Shown: positions 34,090 to 43,828, numbered from the stretch's first letter. The stretch is DNA of 64,000 bases from Kocuria flava (GCF_001482365.1 NZ_CP013254.1:1674001-1738000); one strand, 5' to 3'. The notes: generated by a model not told the origin, from the letters alone. Numbers and translations are program-made.

Positions 34090-34716
34090 ATGGTCGAGAC
34101 CATCCAGATCCCCGCCGAGACCCGCACCGACTTCGGCAAGGGCTACGCCCGCCGCATCCGCGCCAACGACCAGATCCCCGCGGTCGTCTACGGCCACGGC
34201 GCCGAGCCCAAGCACGTGATCATCCCCGGCCACATCACCATGCTCGCGGTCCGCAACCGCAACGCCGTGCTCGAGCTGCAGCTCGACGGCGGCAAGGAGC
34301 TCGTGATGGTCAAGGACATCCAGCGCCACGCCACCCGCCCGGAGATCCTCCACATCGACCTTCTCGCCGTGCGCCGCGGCGAGAAGGTCGAGGCCGAGAT
34401 CCCCGTCCACGTCATCGGCGAGGTCGCCCCGGGCGCCGTGCACAACGTCGAGGAGAACACCCTCACCGTCGAGGCCGAGGCGCTGAACATGCCCGAGTCC
34501 CTCACCATCAACCTGGACGGCCACGCCGCCGGCGACCACGTCTACGCCGCCGACGTCCGCCTGCCCCAGGGCGTCACCATGGTCTCCGACCCCGAGCTGC
34601 TCGTGGTCAACGTCTCCGAGCCGCAGGCCGCCGAGCTGCCCGAGGAGGGCGAGGAGTCCGCCGAGGCCGGCGCCGCCGCCCCGCAGGGCGACGTCGTCGA
34701 GGAGAACGAGGCCTGA
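34090..34716 (+). CDS. rplY: 50S ribosomal protein L25 / general stress protein Ctc
   Basis: 208-residue two-domain (TL5/Ctc-type) L25 that binds 5S rRNA in the large subunit. The N-terminal domain starts with the family pattern ETRTDFGKGYARRIRANDQIPAVVYG, and the C-terminal beta domain has VEAEIPVHVIGEVAPG and the DVRLPQGV segment. The last 35 residues are an acidic Glu/Ala-rich tail, common in actinobacteria. ATG 34090 follows GAGGAG at 5 bases. pth lies 127 bp downstream on the same strand, a widely conserved pair linking ribosome structure to peptidyl-tRNA recycling. Confidence 0.95.
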   Translation: MVETIQIPAETRTDFGKGYARRIRANDQIPAVVYGHGAEPKHVIIPGHITMLAVRNRNAVLELQLDGGKELVMVKDIQRHATRPEILHIDLLAVRRGEKVEAEIPVHVIGEVAPGAVHNVEENTLTVEAEALNMPESLTINLDGHAAGDHVYAADVRLPQGVTMVSDPELLVVNVSEPQAAELPEEGEESAEAGAAAPQGDVVEENEA

Positions 34717-34843
34717 GCCTCTTCCTCCACTCGATAGGGTGATCCGCGGAGCGCGGGGCGGCCCCGGCCGTCCCGCGCTCCGTTCTCCTTCGTCCCGTTT
34801 CCCTTCCGCGCTCCGCGCGTGGTCCGTGCCCGAGGAGGCATCG

Positions 34844-35425
34844 ATGTCCGACGCATGGCTGGTCGTGGGGCTGGGCAACCCCGGCCCCGAGTACGCCCGC
34901 ACCCGGCACAACGTCGGGCAGATGGTCCTCGACGAGCTCGCCACCCGCACCGGCGGCCGCTTCAAGACCCACAAGGCCCGCGCCCAGGTCCTCGAGACCC
35001 GGCTGCGCCCCGGCGGCCCCCGCCTGGTGCTGGCCAAGCCGCTGACCTACATGAACACCTCCGGCGGGCCCGTGGCCGGCCTCGCCAAGTTCTACGGCAT
35101 CGACCCGTCGCGCATCGTGGCCGTCCACGACGAGATCGACATCCCCTTCGCCGCCGTCAAGCTCAAGCTCGGCGGGGGAGAGGGAGGGCACAACGGGCTG
35201 CGCGACATGTCCAAGGCGCTGTCCACCAAGGACTACCACCGGGTGCGCGTCGGTGTGGGCCGGCCTCCCGGCCGGATGGACACCGCCGCCTACGTCCTCA
35301 AGCCCTTCTCCTCGACCGAGGCCAAGGAGCTGCCCTTCCTCCTCGACGACGCCGCCGACGCCGTGGAGCACCTCATCGACCACGGCCTGCTCGAGGCGCA
35401 GCAGAAGTTCCACGCGAGGGCCTGA
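34844..35425 (+). CDS. pth: peptidyl-tRNA hydrolase
   Basis: 193-residue essential enzyme that releases tRNA from prematurely dropped peptidyl-tRNA. The active-site residues are in place: Asn in VVGLGNPGPEY, His in TRHNVG (catalytic His20 equivalent), Asn in TYMNTSG, Asp in VHDEIDIP (Asp93 equivalent) and Asn in GGHNGLR. Length is standard. ATG 34844 follows GAGGAGG at 6 bases. Follows rplY as in many actinobacteria; the usual third member mfd is here displaced to 53871. Confidence 0.97.
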   Translation: MSDAWLVVGLGNPGPEYARTRHNVGQMVLDELATRTGGRFKTHKARAQVLETRLRPGGPRLVLAKPLTYMNTSGGPVAGLAKFYGIDPSRIVAVHDEIDIPFAAVKLKLGGGEGGHNGLRDMSKALSTKDYHRVRVGVGRPPGRMDTAAYVLKPFSSTEAKELPFLLDDAADAVEHLIDHGLLEAQQKFHARA

Positions 35426-35447
35426 AGGCCCCGGACGCCCGCGGGGC
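35426..35447 (+). terminator. hairpin terminator after pth
   Basis: GGCCCCG (35426-35432) and CGGGGCC (35441-35447) form a 7-bp stem immediately after the pth stop. No U tract. The following 280 bp up to the oxidase start are GC-rich then locally AT-richer (GAATTGTTACGG at 35551), where its promoter probably lies. Confidence 0.45.
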
Positions 35448-35727
35448 CGCTCCGCCCGCTGCGCGGCGGCCCACCCCGCACGCCCGGGCCGGGGCCCCCG
35501 GCGGGGCGGGCGGCAGCACCGTCCGCGCGCCGTCGCCGCCGGCGCACCCGCGGAATTGTTACGGACGCAAATGGTGCATGTGCAGCGCGGTCCTGCCACG
35601 ATGGCTCTCGTCGGGGCGGAGTTCACGAACGTGATCTCCCGCGGCGGTGCCGGGCACCGCGTCCCGCTGCCACCGGCCGTCGGGGAACACGGCCGGGGCG
35701 GTCAGCAACGGTGGGATGGGGGAAGGG

Positions 35728-38382
35728 ATGCACCAGAACAGTCCGCGAACGTCCGCGCCGGGCAGCGGGCGCGCGCTCGCCGGCCGGCCGGCCTGGACGC
35801 ACGGGAGGGCGCGGCTGCCGCGGGCGGCGAAGGCCGCCGGGGCGGTCGTGGCCGGCACGGCCGTGGTGCTCACGAGCACCGGTGTGACCGCGCTGCCCGT
35901 GCCGTCCGCCGCGGTGCCGCAGGTCCTGGCGGCTCCTGCCGAGCCCGAGGAGCTGATCGTCAACGGGTTCCTCGCCGCGGGGGCGGACCTGCCGGAGTGC
36001 TTCTTCGCGGCCGGCTGGGGTGACCGGACGGCGCAGGGCTCGTTCAGCACCGACGTCCCGGCAGGCTCGCCGGACGGCGCCCGCTCCTACGCCCTGACGG
36101 TCAGCAACCACATCTCCGGGGACGCCAAGCTGCTGCCCTCGGAGGCCTCCGGCTGCGCGCCCACGATCTCGCCCGGCGAGAGCTACGACCTCTCGGTCGA
36201 CTACTCCTCCACCAGCGACCGCAACGCGCTGACCGTCTTCGTCCACACACCGGCCGGCTGGCGCTACCACACCGACCTGAGGACCCTGCCGGCCACGCAG
36301 GGGTGGACCACGGCCGAGGCCCAGCTGACGGACCTGCCCGCGGATGTCGACCGGATCTCCTTCGGGGTCTCCCTGGGCGGGGACGGCGAGCTGCGCACCA
36401 CGAACTACTCGCTGCGGCGCACCCCGCCGCCCCCGGCGGCCCCGGGCGAGGGCGAGCTCGTGGTCAACGGCACCCTCGCCGAGGGCGGGGCGGTGCCCAC
36501 CTGCTTCCTGCCCGCCGGGTGGGGGGACCGGGCCGTGAGCCAGCGGGTGAGCACGGACGTGCCCGCCGGCGCCGCGCCCGGCAGCCGCTCCTGGGCCGTG
36601 GACGTCTCCGCCTACGCCTCCGGGGACGCCAAGCTGATCCAGGCGGAGACCGCGGGCTGCGCGCCCACGGTTGTCCCCGGCGAGAGCTACGACGTCTCGG
36701 TCGACTACACCTCCACGACCGACCGCAACGCCCTCACGGTGTTCGCGCACACGGCCCAGGGGTGGCAGTACCTCACCGACCTCAAGACCCTGCCCACCAG
36801 CAGCGAGTGGACCACGGCCACGGCCCGGATCGAGAAGATCCCGGAAGGCGTGGACCGTATCTCCTTCGGCGTCTCCCTCGCCGGCAATGGGCAGCTGAGG
36901 ACCACGAACTACTCGCTGCGCCCGGTCGAGCAGGAGCCGCCGCCCGTGGCGGGCGCCCCCGAGCTGGTGGGCCGGTGGGACGTCCTGGAGACGGAGCTGC
37001 CGATCCGGGCCATCCACACCACGCTGTTGCACGACGGGCGCCTGCTGTTGATCGCCGGCTCCGGCAACGACGGCAACCTCTTCGCCGCCGGCACCTTCCG
37101 CGCCGTCGTGTGGGACCCGGTCACCAACGACTTCACCGAGATCCCCGTGCCCTACGACATGTTCTGCGCCGGGCACGTCACGCTGCCCGACGGCAAGGTC
37201 CTGCTCGCCGGAGGCACCGCGGCGTTCCCGGAGGAGGACCAGGGGCCGAACACCTTCAAGGGCTCCGACCAGAGCTACTACTTCGACCCCGCCGACGACT
37301 CCTTCCACCGCACGGCCGACATGACGGGCGCCCACTGGTACCCCTCGCTGACGAAGCTCGGCAACGGCGACGTGTGGGCCGCCGGCGGCCTCGACGAGAA
37401 GGCCGAGGGCACGGTCCTCACGGAGCTGTTCGACACCTCCACCATGAGCTGGCTGCCGCAGAACGCCGTGCCGCAGACCTGGAGCTTCTGGGGCACCTAC
37501 CCGCACATGTTCCTCCTCGACGACGGCACGATGTTCTACACCGGCGCCCACACGTTCGGCAACGGACTGCCGGGCACGGGCGCCTCCCTCTACGACTGGA
37601 CCACGGCCCGGATCTGGGACGTGCCGGGCCTGCGCGAGAAGGACCTGCGGGACCAGGCGGGCTCGGTGTTCATCGGCCCGGCCCAGGACCAGCGGATCAT
37701 GATCGTGGGCGGAGGCAACACGGACGGGAACATCCCGGCCACGAACCTCGTGGACATCATCGACCTGAACGAGCCCACCCCGGCCTACGAGCCCGGGCCC
37801 ACCCTGCCCGGCCCGGGCAAGGCCTACGTGAACCTCGTGAACCTCCCCGACCGGACCGTGCTCGCCGCCAACGGCGCCCAGTACAACCGCACCGGGGACG
37901 TCTTCAGCGCGGCGCTGTACGACCCCGAGGCCAACAGCTGGTCCTCGATCGATCCCGATCCCGTTGGGCGCAACTACCACTCCTCCTCGATCCTGCTGCC
38001 GGACGGGAGGGTCGCCGTCTTCGGGTCCAACCCCGCGGACAACTCCTTCGACTTCCGGATCTCCGTGTACAGCCCGCCGTACCTCTTCCAGGGGGAGCGC
38101 CCGCAGCTCACCCGGGCGCCGGAGCGTGCCGGGTACGGAGACGTCGTCGAGCTCGGCGTCTCCGGGGAGGTGGTCTCGGCGTCCCTGATGGCCCCGATGT
38201 CCGCCACGCACCAGACCGACACGAACGCGCGGCTCGTGGACCTGCCCATCGCCGGCGAGGGCGCCGCCCGGACCGCGCAGATACCCGACAACCCGAACCT
38301 CCTGCCGCCGGGGCCGTACATGCTCACGGTCCTCGACGCGGACGGGGTTCCCAGCGAGGCGAAGTGGGTGTGGATCTCATGA
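35728..38382 (+). CDS. secreted galactose-oxidase-like copper radical oxidase with two N-terminal beta modules
   Basis: 884-residue exported protein. After an unusually long signal region (hydrophobic AGAVVAGTAVVLTSTGVTAL near residue 45) come two homologous 155-residue modules, each from ELIVNG to RTTNYSLR, with paired cysteines, resembling carbohydrate-binding modules. Then a Kelch-type propeller and a DUF1929 C-terminus. Copper radical ligands align with galactose oxidase: Cys in MFCAGHVTLPDG, Tyr in HWYPSLTKLG, Tyr-His in RNYHSSSILLPDG and the last His in MSATHQTDTN. So the Tyr-Cys cofactor can form. Streptomyces GlxA is such an enzyme and acts on extracellular glycan. ATG 35728 is preferred (GGGGG 5 bases upstream). 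The stop overlaps the next start in ATGA. Confidence 0.88.
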   Translation: MHQNSPRTSAPGSGRALAGRPAWTHGRARLPRAAKAAGAVVAGTAVVLTSTGVTALPVPSAAVPQVLAAPAEPEELIVNGFLAAGADLPECFFAAGWGDRTAQGSFSTDVPAGSPDGARSYALTVSNHISGDAKLLPSEASGCAPTISPGESYDLSVDYSSTSDRNALTVFVHTPAGWRYHTDLRTLPATQGWTTAEAQLTDLPADVDRISFGVSLGGDGELRTTNYSLRRTPPPPAAPGEGELVVNGTLAEGGAVPTCFLPAGWGDRAVSQRVSTDVPAGAAPGSRSWAVDVSAYASGDAKLIQAETAGCAPTVVPGESYDVSVDYTSTTDRNALTVFAHTAQGWQYLTDLKTLPTSSEWTTATARIEKIPEGVDRISFGVSLAGNGQLRTTNYSLRPVEQEPPPVAGAPELVGRWDVLETELPIRAIHTTLLHDGRLLLIAGSGNDGNLFAAGTFRAVVWDPVTNDFTEIPVPYDMFCAGHVTLPDGKVLLAGGTAAFPEEDQGPNTFKGSDQSYYFDPADDSFHRTADMTGAHWYPSLTKLGNGDVWAAGGLDEKAEGTVLTELFDTSTMSWLPQNAVPQTWSFWGTYPHMFLLDDGTMFYTGAHTFGNGLPGTGASLYDWTTARIWDVPGLREKDLRDQAGSVFIGPAQDQRIMIVGGGNTDGNIPATNLVDIIDLNEPTPAYEPGPTLPGPGKAYVNLVNLPDRTVLAANGAQYNRTGDVFSAALYDPEANSWSSIDPDPVGRNYHSSSILLPDGRVAVFGSNPADNSFDFRISVYSPPYLFQGERPQLTRAPERAGYGDVVELGVSGEVVSASLMAPMSATHQTDTNARLVDLPIAGEGAARTAQIPDNPNLLPPGPYMLTVLDADGVPSEAKWVWIS

Positions 38383-39143
38383 GCACCGGAACGAGGCGAG
38401 CACGGCGGCGCAGGACGCTGATCGCAGGGGCGGCGCTGGTGGTGCCCGTGGCCCTCGGCGCCGCGGCGGTCACGACCACCGCGTCCGGGGACGGCACCGC
38501 GGCCGAGGGCGGGAGCGCCCCGGCGGCCCGCGCGCAGGCGCGCGGGACCGACCGGGTCGAGGCCGGTGACCGGTCGTCCCGGGCCCCGTCCGACCGGGGC
38601 TCCTCCGACCGGGCCCCGTCCGACCGCAGCTCGCAGCAGGCGCCCGGCCGCGACGGTGTCCCGGCGGACCCCGCCCAGCCCGTGACGGGAGGGCCCGAGG
38701 GAAGCCTGGCCGGTGCGGCCGGGTCCGCGTCGTCGTCCCCGGGCCGGGAGCAGGGGCCCGCCGAGCAGGCGCGCGGCGGCCTCGAGCGGGCGGCCTCCGC
38801 CCGGCACGAGCAGGACCGTGGCCCCGTAGACCGCACCGCGGGCCTGCCCGAGCGGGCCGCGGTGGACCCCGCGGAGGTGCTCTCCGAGGCGACCGCTCCG
38901 GGCGGGTGCGTGCCCGAGTACGGGGCGGACGGCCAGTGCCTGCCGGCCGTTCCCCCGAGCCTGGTCCAGCACGTGCAGGACATGGAGCAGGCCGGTCTGG
39001 ACCCCTCCACGATGCCGCACCGCTGGAGCTGCGCCGAGCTGCGCACGGTTTTCCCGGAGGGCATCACCGTGCGTCAACAGGGCAAGGACCCGCAGGAGCT
39101 CGACGGCAACGGCGACGGCACGGCCTGCGGGCCCGGCGACTGA
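38379..39143 (+). CDS. secreted protein with Excalibur-type calcium-binding C-terminus
   Basis: 254-residue exported protein. A signal or anchor segment (RRTLIAGAALVVPVALGAAAV) follows a basic N-terminus. Residues 40-170 are low complexity, rich in Ala, Arg, Ser, Asp and Gly, including DRSSRAPSDRGSSDRAPSDR-like repeats, probably an unstructured wall-spanning linker. The C-terminal 40 residues (CAELRTVFPEG, then LDGNGDGTACG) match the Excalibur pattern DxNxDGxxC, usually extracellular and calcium-binding. ATG 38379 overlaps the oxidase stop (ATGA), so the two are co-translated and may act together at the cell surface. Confidence 0.75.
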   Translation: MSTGTRRARRRRTLIAGAALVVPVALGAAAVTTTASGDGTAAEGGSAPAARAQARGTDRVEAGDRSSRAPSDRGSSDRAPSDRSSQQAPGRDGVPADPAQPVTGGPEGSLAGAAGSASSSPGREQGPAEQARGGLERAASARHEQDRGPVDRTAGLPERAAVDPAEVLSEATAPGGCVPEYGADGQCLPAVPPSLVQHVQDMEQAGLDPSTMPHRWSCAELRTVFPEGITVRQQGKDPQELDGNGDGTACGPGD

Positions 39144-39164
39144 CGCGGCGGGTGGGCCGGGGCG

Positions 39165-39398
39165 CCGGCGTTCCCGGAGGACGTCGAGCACCACGAGGAC
39201 GGCAACCGGCACATGGCCCTGGCCACGGTCCACGACGAGCTCCCGCCGGCACCGCAGGGCCGGGCCCTGCCGAGAACCCGGGGCCCGGCGCCCGATCCGG
39301 CGGCACCCTTCCGGGCCTGGGCGCAGCGGCACCGGTGGGACCGGCCCGTGCGGGGCCTCAGCCCTGCACCCGGTGGACCGTCCACTGCCCGGCGGTGA
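39165..39398 (+). CDS. possible small or remnant reading frame
   Basis: An open plus-strand frame reads AFPEDVEHHEDGNRHMALAT and onward to TGA 39396-39398, with acidic and histidine-rich composition unlike random GC-rich frames. An ATG occurs at 39213, giving 61 residues, but no ribosome site precedes it. The end overlaps the convergent GT39 gene by 41 bp. It may be the surviving tail of a lost gene. No family recognised. Confidence 0.2.
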   Translation, partial: PAFPEDVEHHEDGNRHMALATVHDELPPAPQGRALPRTRGPAPDPAAPFRAWAQRHRWDRPVRGLSPAPGGPSTARR

Positions 39399-40971
39399 AG
39401 GCCACCTCCGCGTGCGCCAGCGCCTGCAGCACCGTGCTCAGCTCCAGGCGGTCGACGGTGCGGCGGCTGTCCGGGCCCAGCACCACCCACTCGACCTCGC
39501 GCCAGCCGCGGGGGTGCACCTCGCGGAACTCGGGGTCGAGGTCCGCCTTCTCCAGGGCGATCGTCTCCCACGGCCCGTCCCGGCGCCGCTCGGCGAGCTC
39601 CACCCACGCGGCGTAGGGCACGAGCAGGGTGTCCTCCTCGGGAACCTGCGCCGCCACCCACCGCACGGCCGCCGCCCGGTCCGCGTTCGCGTCCCGGTGC
39701 AGCAGGTCCGTGTGTCGCTCTGCCCACTGTGCCGCCGGCAGCGCCAGCACCACGACGCACAGTCCGGCGAGCCCGGCCGCCCGGGGGCGCGCTCCGCCGG
39801 GCCCGGGCTGTCCCGAGAGCATGCGGGCGCCGATGCGGTCCACGACCGCGCCGACGGCCAGGGCGAGGAAGGGCAGGGACCCCACCACGAACATCGCCGG
39901 CAGGTATCCCTCGCTCACGAGCACGGGCAGTGCGAAGCCGGCGAGGGCGACCGGGAGCCAGGCGGTGCGCCGGCGCGTGGCGCACGCCAGGCCCGCCACG
40001 AGCCCGCCCACCAACAGCACGGCGTCGTAGTGCAGCCATCCCCGCACCAGTTCCGCCCGTGCGGAGCCGCTGTCCCAGACGGAGCCCGATCCCTCCCGGC
40101 CCACGAGCTGGTGCACCAGGGCCTCGTAGAGGGAGACGTGCTCCGGCCCGGGGAGCAGCTCCCAGGCCAGCAGGGCCATCAGCGGGTAGAACGCCAGGAC
40201 GAGACCGCCGACGACCACGAAGCCCACCACGGAGAACGAGCGGTTCGACCAGGCGCGCTGGTTGAGCAGCGCGGCCAGCAGGGCCGGGCCCGCCACCGCG
40301 AACGTCTCCTTGGACAGGACCGCGAGGGCGAAGAAGATCCCGGCCCCCACGTGGTGCCACAAGGCCTTGCGGCGGTTGAGGGCGAGAAGGAAGGCCAGCA
40401 GCAGCCAGGGCAGGCCGATGTTGTCCAGGTACACCTGCCGGCCGAGGGTGAAGGCCAGCGGCGAGGCGAGCACGAGCGCCCCCGTGAGGACCGCCGCCGG
40501 GCGCGTGAGCTCCAGCCGCCGGGCGACCAGATAGGTCAGCACCACGGTGGCGACGAAGAAGGGGACGACGGCGAAGCGCGCGGCGCCCTCCGGCGTCCCG
40601 TCCCCCCACCCGAGCAGGCGCGGGACCCAGGCCAGCAGTCCCAGCTGGATCCAGCCCAGGGGCGGGTGGTCGTACTGGTAGGTGTAGGGGGCGAGGTCGC
40701 CCTCGAGCACGCTGACGGCCTGCGCGGTGTAGGTGCCCTCGTCGTCGGCGTAGGGAGTCGCTCCGGTCAGGTTCCACGTGCCGACCAGCAGGGCGCACAG
40801 CCCCAGGACGAGCACCGCGGCGCGGTCAGGCCACCGGAGCGAGGCCCGGCGACCGCCCGGACGCCCGGTCTCCTCGCCGCGCACCTGCGGCACGCCGTGG
40901 CGGGCCGGCGCGGGACGGTGGCGGTGCGGCCGGTGCCCGTGGCGTGCGGGCGAGCGGGTGGGGGCGCTCAC
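39358..40971 (-). CDS. GT39-like membrane glycosyltransferase (PMT superfamily), copy 1
   Basis: 537-residue polytopic membrane protein of the GT-C fold. The first extracytoplasmic loop has YADDEGTYTAQA, with the acidic catalytic pair of the dolichyl-phosphate mannosyltransferase superfamily, then YQYDHPPLGWIQLG, the family's conserved His-Pro-Pro element. Ten or more helices follow, with an extracytoplasmic C-terminal domain. Donors in this superfamily are polyprenyl-phosphate sugars. GTG 40971 is the family-consistent start. Residues 1-45 are Arg/His-rich and cytoplasmic. It is a paralogue of the gene at 42242 and is the last gene of the leftward run. Confidence 0.85.
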   Translation of the reverse strand: MSAPTRSPARHGHRPHRHRPAPARHGVPQVRGEETGRPGGRRASLRWPDRAAVLVLGLCALLVGTWNLTGATPYADDEGTYTAQAVSVLEGDLAPYTYQYDHPPLGWIQLGLLAWVPRLLGWGDGTPEGAARFAVVPFFVATVVLTYLVARRLELTRPAAVLTGALVLASPLAFTLGRQVYLDNIGLPWLLLAFLLALNRRKALWHHVGAGIFFALAVLSKETFAVAGPALLAALLNQRAWSNRSFSVVGFVVVGGLVLAFYPLMALLAWELLPGPEHVSLYEALVHQLVGREGSGSVWDSGSARAELVRGWLHYDAVLLVGGLVAGLACATRRRTAWLPVALAGFALPVLVSEGYLPAMFVVGSLPFLALAVGAVVDRIGARMLSGQPGPGGARPRAAGLAGLCVVVLALPAAQWAERHTDLLHRDANADRAAAVRWVAAQVPEEDTLLVPYAAWVELAERRRDGPWETIALEKADLDPEFREVHPRGWREVEWVVLGPDSRRTVDRLELSTVLQALAHAEVAFTAGQWTVHRVQG

Positions 40972-41002
40972 GGAAGTCCTCCCCGTCCGCGGTCCGGGGC
41001 CG

Positions 41003-42157
41003 TCACGACGCCCGCTCCTGCAGGCTGGTCCCGCCCGGGGCGACGGCCGGCCCCGGTGCCGCCGGGCGCGCGGCGGCCGCGGCGGGCCTGACCTCCCGGT
41101 AGACCACCCGGGAGTGGTACAGGTACCGGACGACGAAGGCGCCGGCCAGCGTGGCCGCCTGCGCCGCCACGCTGTTCGCGCCGAGGACCTCGACCAGCCC
41201 CCAGAGCAGGGGCAGGCGCAGGGCGGCGTCGGCGTTGTTGAACACGAAGGAGCGTAGGAACCGGCGCTGGAGCGGGCCCGCCGCCGATCGCGTGCGGTGG
41301 AAGACCATGCGCTCCTGCATCAGGAAGTTCGTCACGATGGTGACCTCCGCCGCCACGACCGCGGCGACGAGGTAGTGGGCGCCGAGCCCGACGAGCACCC
41401 CCATGATGAGCAGGTTCAGGACCGTGCCGATGGCGCCGACCAGTCCGAACCCCGCCAGCCGCCCGAAGCGCAGCACGGCGAGCTGGCGCAGGAACCGCCC
41501 GCCCTCCCGCCACCCGGCCTTCGAGTCCCCGGCGAGGCGCTGCCCGAAGACGAAGGGCACCTCCGCCACGTCGAGCCGGTGGCGGCCGAGGATCTCCAGG
41601 AGGATCTTGAAGCCGGACGGGCGCAGCCGGTCGGTGTGCACCGCGGCGCGGCGGAAGCCGAAGAACCCGGTCATGGGGTCGGTGCAGGAGCGCAGCCGCC
41701 GGGGGAACAGGCCCCGGGCCAGGAGCGTGGCGCCGCAGGAGACGGCCCGGCGGGTACCGTTGGCCAACCCGCCGGCGCTCCCTCCCGCGCCGCAGTAGCG
41801 GGAGGCCACCACCACGTCGGCCACGCCCTCGCGCAGCCGCGAGAGGAGCACCGGCAGCATGTCCGGCGGGTGCTGGAGGTCACCGTCCATGACGATGCAG
41901 TGCGCGGCGGTGCTCGCCCGGATGCCGCAGATGACCGCGCCGCCGAGCCCCCCGGTGGGAGCGGTGCGGTGCAGCAGGCGCACGGGCAGCGGGGCGCCGG
42001 CGGCGGTCGCCTCGATCACCTCCGGGGTGCGGTCCGTCGAGTCGTCGACGAACAGGATCTCGGCCTCCACCCCGTGCAGCGCCTGCGCCGCGCGGCGCAC
42101 GAGCTCCGGGACGTTCGGGGTCTCGTTGAAGGTGGGGACGATGACGGTCAGTTCCAT
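41003..42157 (-). CDS. GT2 polyprenol-phosphate glycosyltransferase fused to GtrA membrane domain
   Basis: 384-residue fusion. Residues 1-225 are a DPM1-type GT2 (LTVIVPTFNETPNVPELV, FVDDSTDRT, CIVMDGDLQHPP with the DxD-like metal site, and GFFGFRRAA), making polyprenyl-phosphate-linked mannose, glucose or similar. Residues 235-350 form a four-helix GtrA domain (FGLVGAIGTVLNLLIM, ending VRYLYHSRVVY), which is thought to flip the product. Flanked on both sides by GT39 genes that could use that lipid-linked sugar. Stop and the downstream start are 31 bp apart. ATG 42157 has AGAAGAGC upstream. Confidence 0.88.
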   Translation of the reverse strand: MELTVIVPTFNETPNVPELVRRAAQALHGVEAEILFVDDSTDRTPEVIEATAAGAPLPVRLLHRTAPTGGLGGAVICGIRASTAAHCIVMDGDLQHPPDMLPVLLSRLREGVADVVVASRYCGAGGSAGGLANGTRRAVSCGATLLARGLFPRRLRSCTDPMTGFFGFRRAAVHTDRLRPSGFKILLEILGRHRLDVAEVPFVFGQRLAGDSKAGWREGGRFLRQLAVLRFGRLAGFGLVGAIGTVLNLLIMGVLVGLGAHYLVAAVVAAEVTIVTNFLMQERMVFHRTRSAAGPLQRRFLRSFVFNNADAALRLPLLWGLVEVLGANSVAAQAATLAGAFVVRYLYHSRVVYREVRPAAAAARPAAPGPAVAPGGTSLQERAS

Positions 42158-42241
42158 GACAGCTCTTCTCCGGCTACCGTCCGGGCGGACGAGTGGGCCT
42201 GGTGCCGGCGGGCGGACGGGCGGTGGGGACGAGGGGGTGGC

Positions 42242-43828
42242 TCAGCCGCCGCCGGAGCGGTGGACGCTCCAGCCGCCGAACGCGGCCACCGGTTCGGCCC
42301 CCTCCAGGGCCTCGCCGGCCATGGTCAGGCCGAGGCTGTCGATGTTGGACCGCACGAACGGGCCCTCCACGATCCAGTCGACGGCCGCGGCGCCCTCCGG
42401 GTGGACGGTGCGGAACTCGGGGTCGAGGTCCGCCTTCTCGGTGGCCACGACGTCCCACGGGTCCGACCAACCGCTGCCGTGGAGGTCCTGCCACATGGAG
42501 TACGGGACGAGGACCGTGTCCTCCCGGTCGGCGTGGGTGCGGACCCACTCGAGCGCGGCGCGCCAGTCCTCGTTGGCCTCCTGGGCCATCAAGGTGCGGT
42601 GGTGGCCGCCCCAGTGAGGGACCACGGTGACCAGCAGCGCCGCCGCCAGCACGGCGAGCCCAGCCGCGCGCCCGGCGGGCAGCAGCTCGGGGCGGCGGCG
42701 CAGCCACCGCCGGCACGCGCGCCACAGCAGGTCGAGCCCGCAGACCACGGCGAGGGCGAGGAACGGCAGCGCACCCACCACGTACATGGCCGGCAGGTAC
42801 CCCTCCCCGGTGACGACCGGGACGGCGAAGCTGACGAGCGCCACCGGCAGCCACAGCGTTCTGCGCCGCAGCAGGCACAGGGCGGCGGCCACGAGGCCCG
42901 CCACGATCAGGGGCTGGTCGTAGAACAGCCAGGACTCCAGCAGCTCGGCGCGGCTCGAGCCCTGCTCCCACACCGATCCCGACCCGGAGCGCGTGAGGAA
43001 CTGGTAGACCAGGGCGTCCTGGAGCGAGACGTGACCGGGACCGCTCAGCAGCTCGCCCCGCAGCAGCGCCAGCAGCGGGTAGAACGCCAGCACGACCGCC
43101 CCGGACACGAGGAAGCCCACGACCGAGAACACCCGGTTGGCCCACGCGGGCCGGTTGAGCAGCGCGAGCAACAGCGCCGGGCCGAAGATGGAGAGGGTCT
43201 CCTTCGAGAGCACGGCGACCGCGAAGACCACGCCGGCGCCGATGTGGTGCCACAGGGCGCGGCGGGGGGAGAGGACCAGGTAGAACGCGAGCAGCAGCCA
43301 CGCGATGCCGATGTTGTCCAGGTAGACCTGACGGCCGATCGTCAGGGCCAGCGGAGAGAGGGCGAACAGGGCCGTGGCCAGCACCGCGAGGGGCCGGCCG
43401 ATCTCCAGACGCCGGGCGACGAGGTAGACCAGCGCGCCGGTGGCGACGAAGAACGGGGCGATGGCCAGGCGGGCCGCGCCGATGTAGGTCTCGTCGCCGA
43501 GCCCCAGCAGCCGGGGGAGCCAGACCAGTGCACCCAGCTGGATCCAGCCCAGCGGCGGGTGGTCGTACCAGTAGGTGTAGGGGGCGAGCTCCCCGTCGTC
43601 GACCACGCTGAAGGCCTGGGCCGTGTAGGTGCCCTCGTCGTCCTGGTAGGCCGTGGCGCCGGTGACGTTCCAGAGGCTGACCACAGTCAGTGCGGCGACG
43701 AGGACGGCCAGCACCACCCGGTCCCGGTCGGCCCCCAGCAGCCTCGCGCTCAGGGCCGGCCACCGGGTGGAGCCCGCGGTCCCGGGCTCCGTGGTCCTCG
43801 CGGGGACCAGTTCCAGGGTGGGGTTCAT
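42242..43828 (-). CDS. GT39-like membrane glycosyltransferase (PMT superfamily), copy 2
   Basis: 528-residue paralogue of the gene at 39358-40971. Catalytic loop YQDDEGTYTAQAF, conserved WYDHPPLGWIQLG and RQVYLDNIGIAWLLL are shared almost word for word, as is the extracytoplasmic end including TEKADLDPEFRTVHP. It has a shorter N-terminal cytoplasmic part. ATG 43828 overlaps the upstream GT2 stop in ATGA. Two homologous transferases around one donor synthase suggest two acceptor positions or two branching sugars on one polymer; this is inference. Confidence 0.85.
   Translation of the reverse strand: MNPTLELVPARTTEPGTAGSTRWPALSARLLGADRDRVVLAVLVAALTVVSLWNVTGATAYQDDEGTYTAQAFSVVDDGELAPYTYWYDHPPLGWIQLGALVWLPRLLGLGDETYIGAARLAIAPFFVATGALVYLVARRLEIGRPLAVLATALFALSPLALTIGRQVYLDNIGIAWLLLAFYLVLSPRRALWHHIGAGVVFAVAVLSKETLSIFGPALLLALLNRPAWANRVFSVVGFLVSGAVVLAFYPLLALLRGELLSGPGHVSLQDALVYQFLTRSGSGSVWEQGSSRAELLESWLFYDQPLIVAGLVAAALCLLRRRTLWLPVALVSFAVPVVTGEGYLPAMYVVGALPFLALAVVCGLDLLWRACRRWLRRRPELLPAGRAAGLAVLAAALLVTVVPHWGGHHRTLMAQEANEDWRAALEWVRTHADREDTVLVPYSMWQDLHGSGWSDPWDVVATEKADLDPEFRTVHPEGAAAVDWIVEGPFVRSNIDSLGLTMAGEALEGAEPVAAFGGWSVHRSGGG

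Noticed and set aside
35623..38211. Very long open frame on the minus strand opposite the oxidase gene
   Set aside because: GC-rich third positions leave antisense frames open. The product is low complexity without motifs, whereas the plus strand encodes a complete enzyme.
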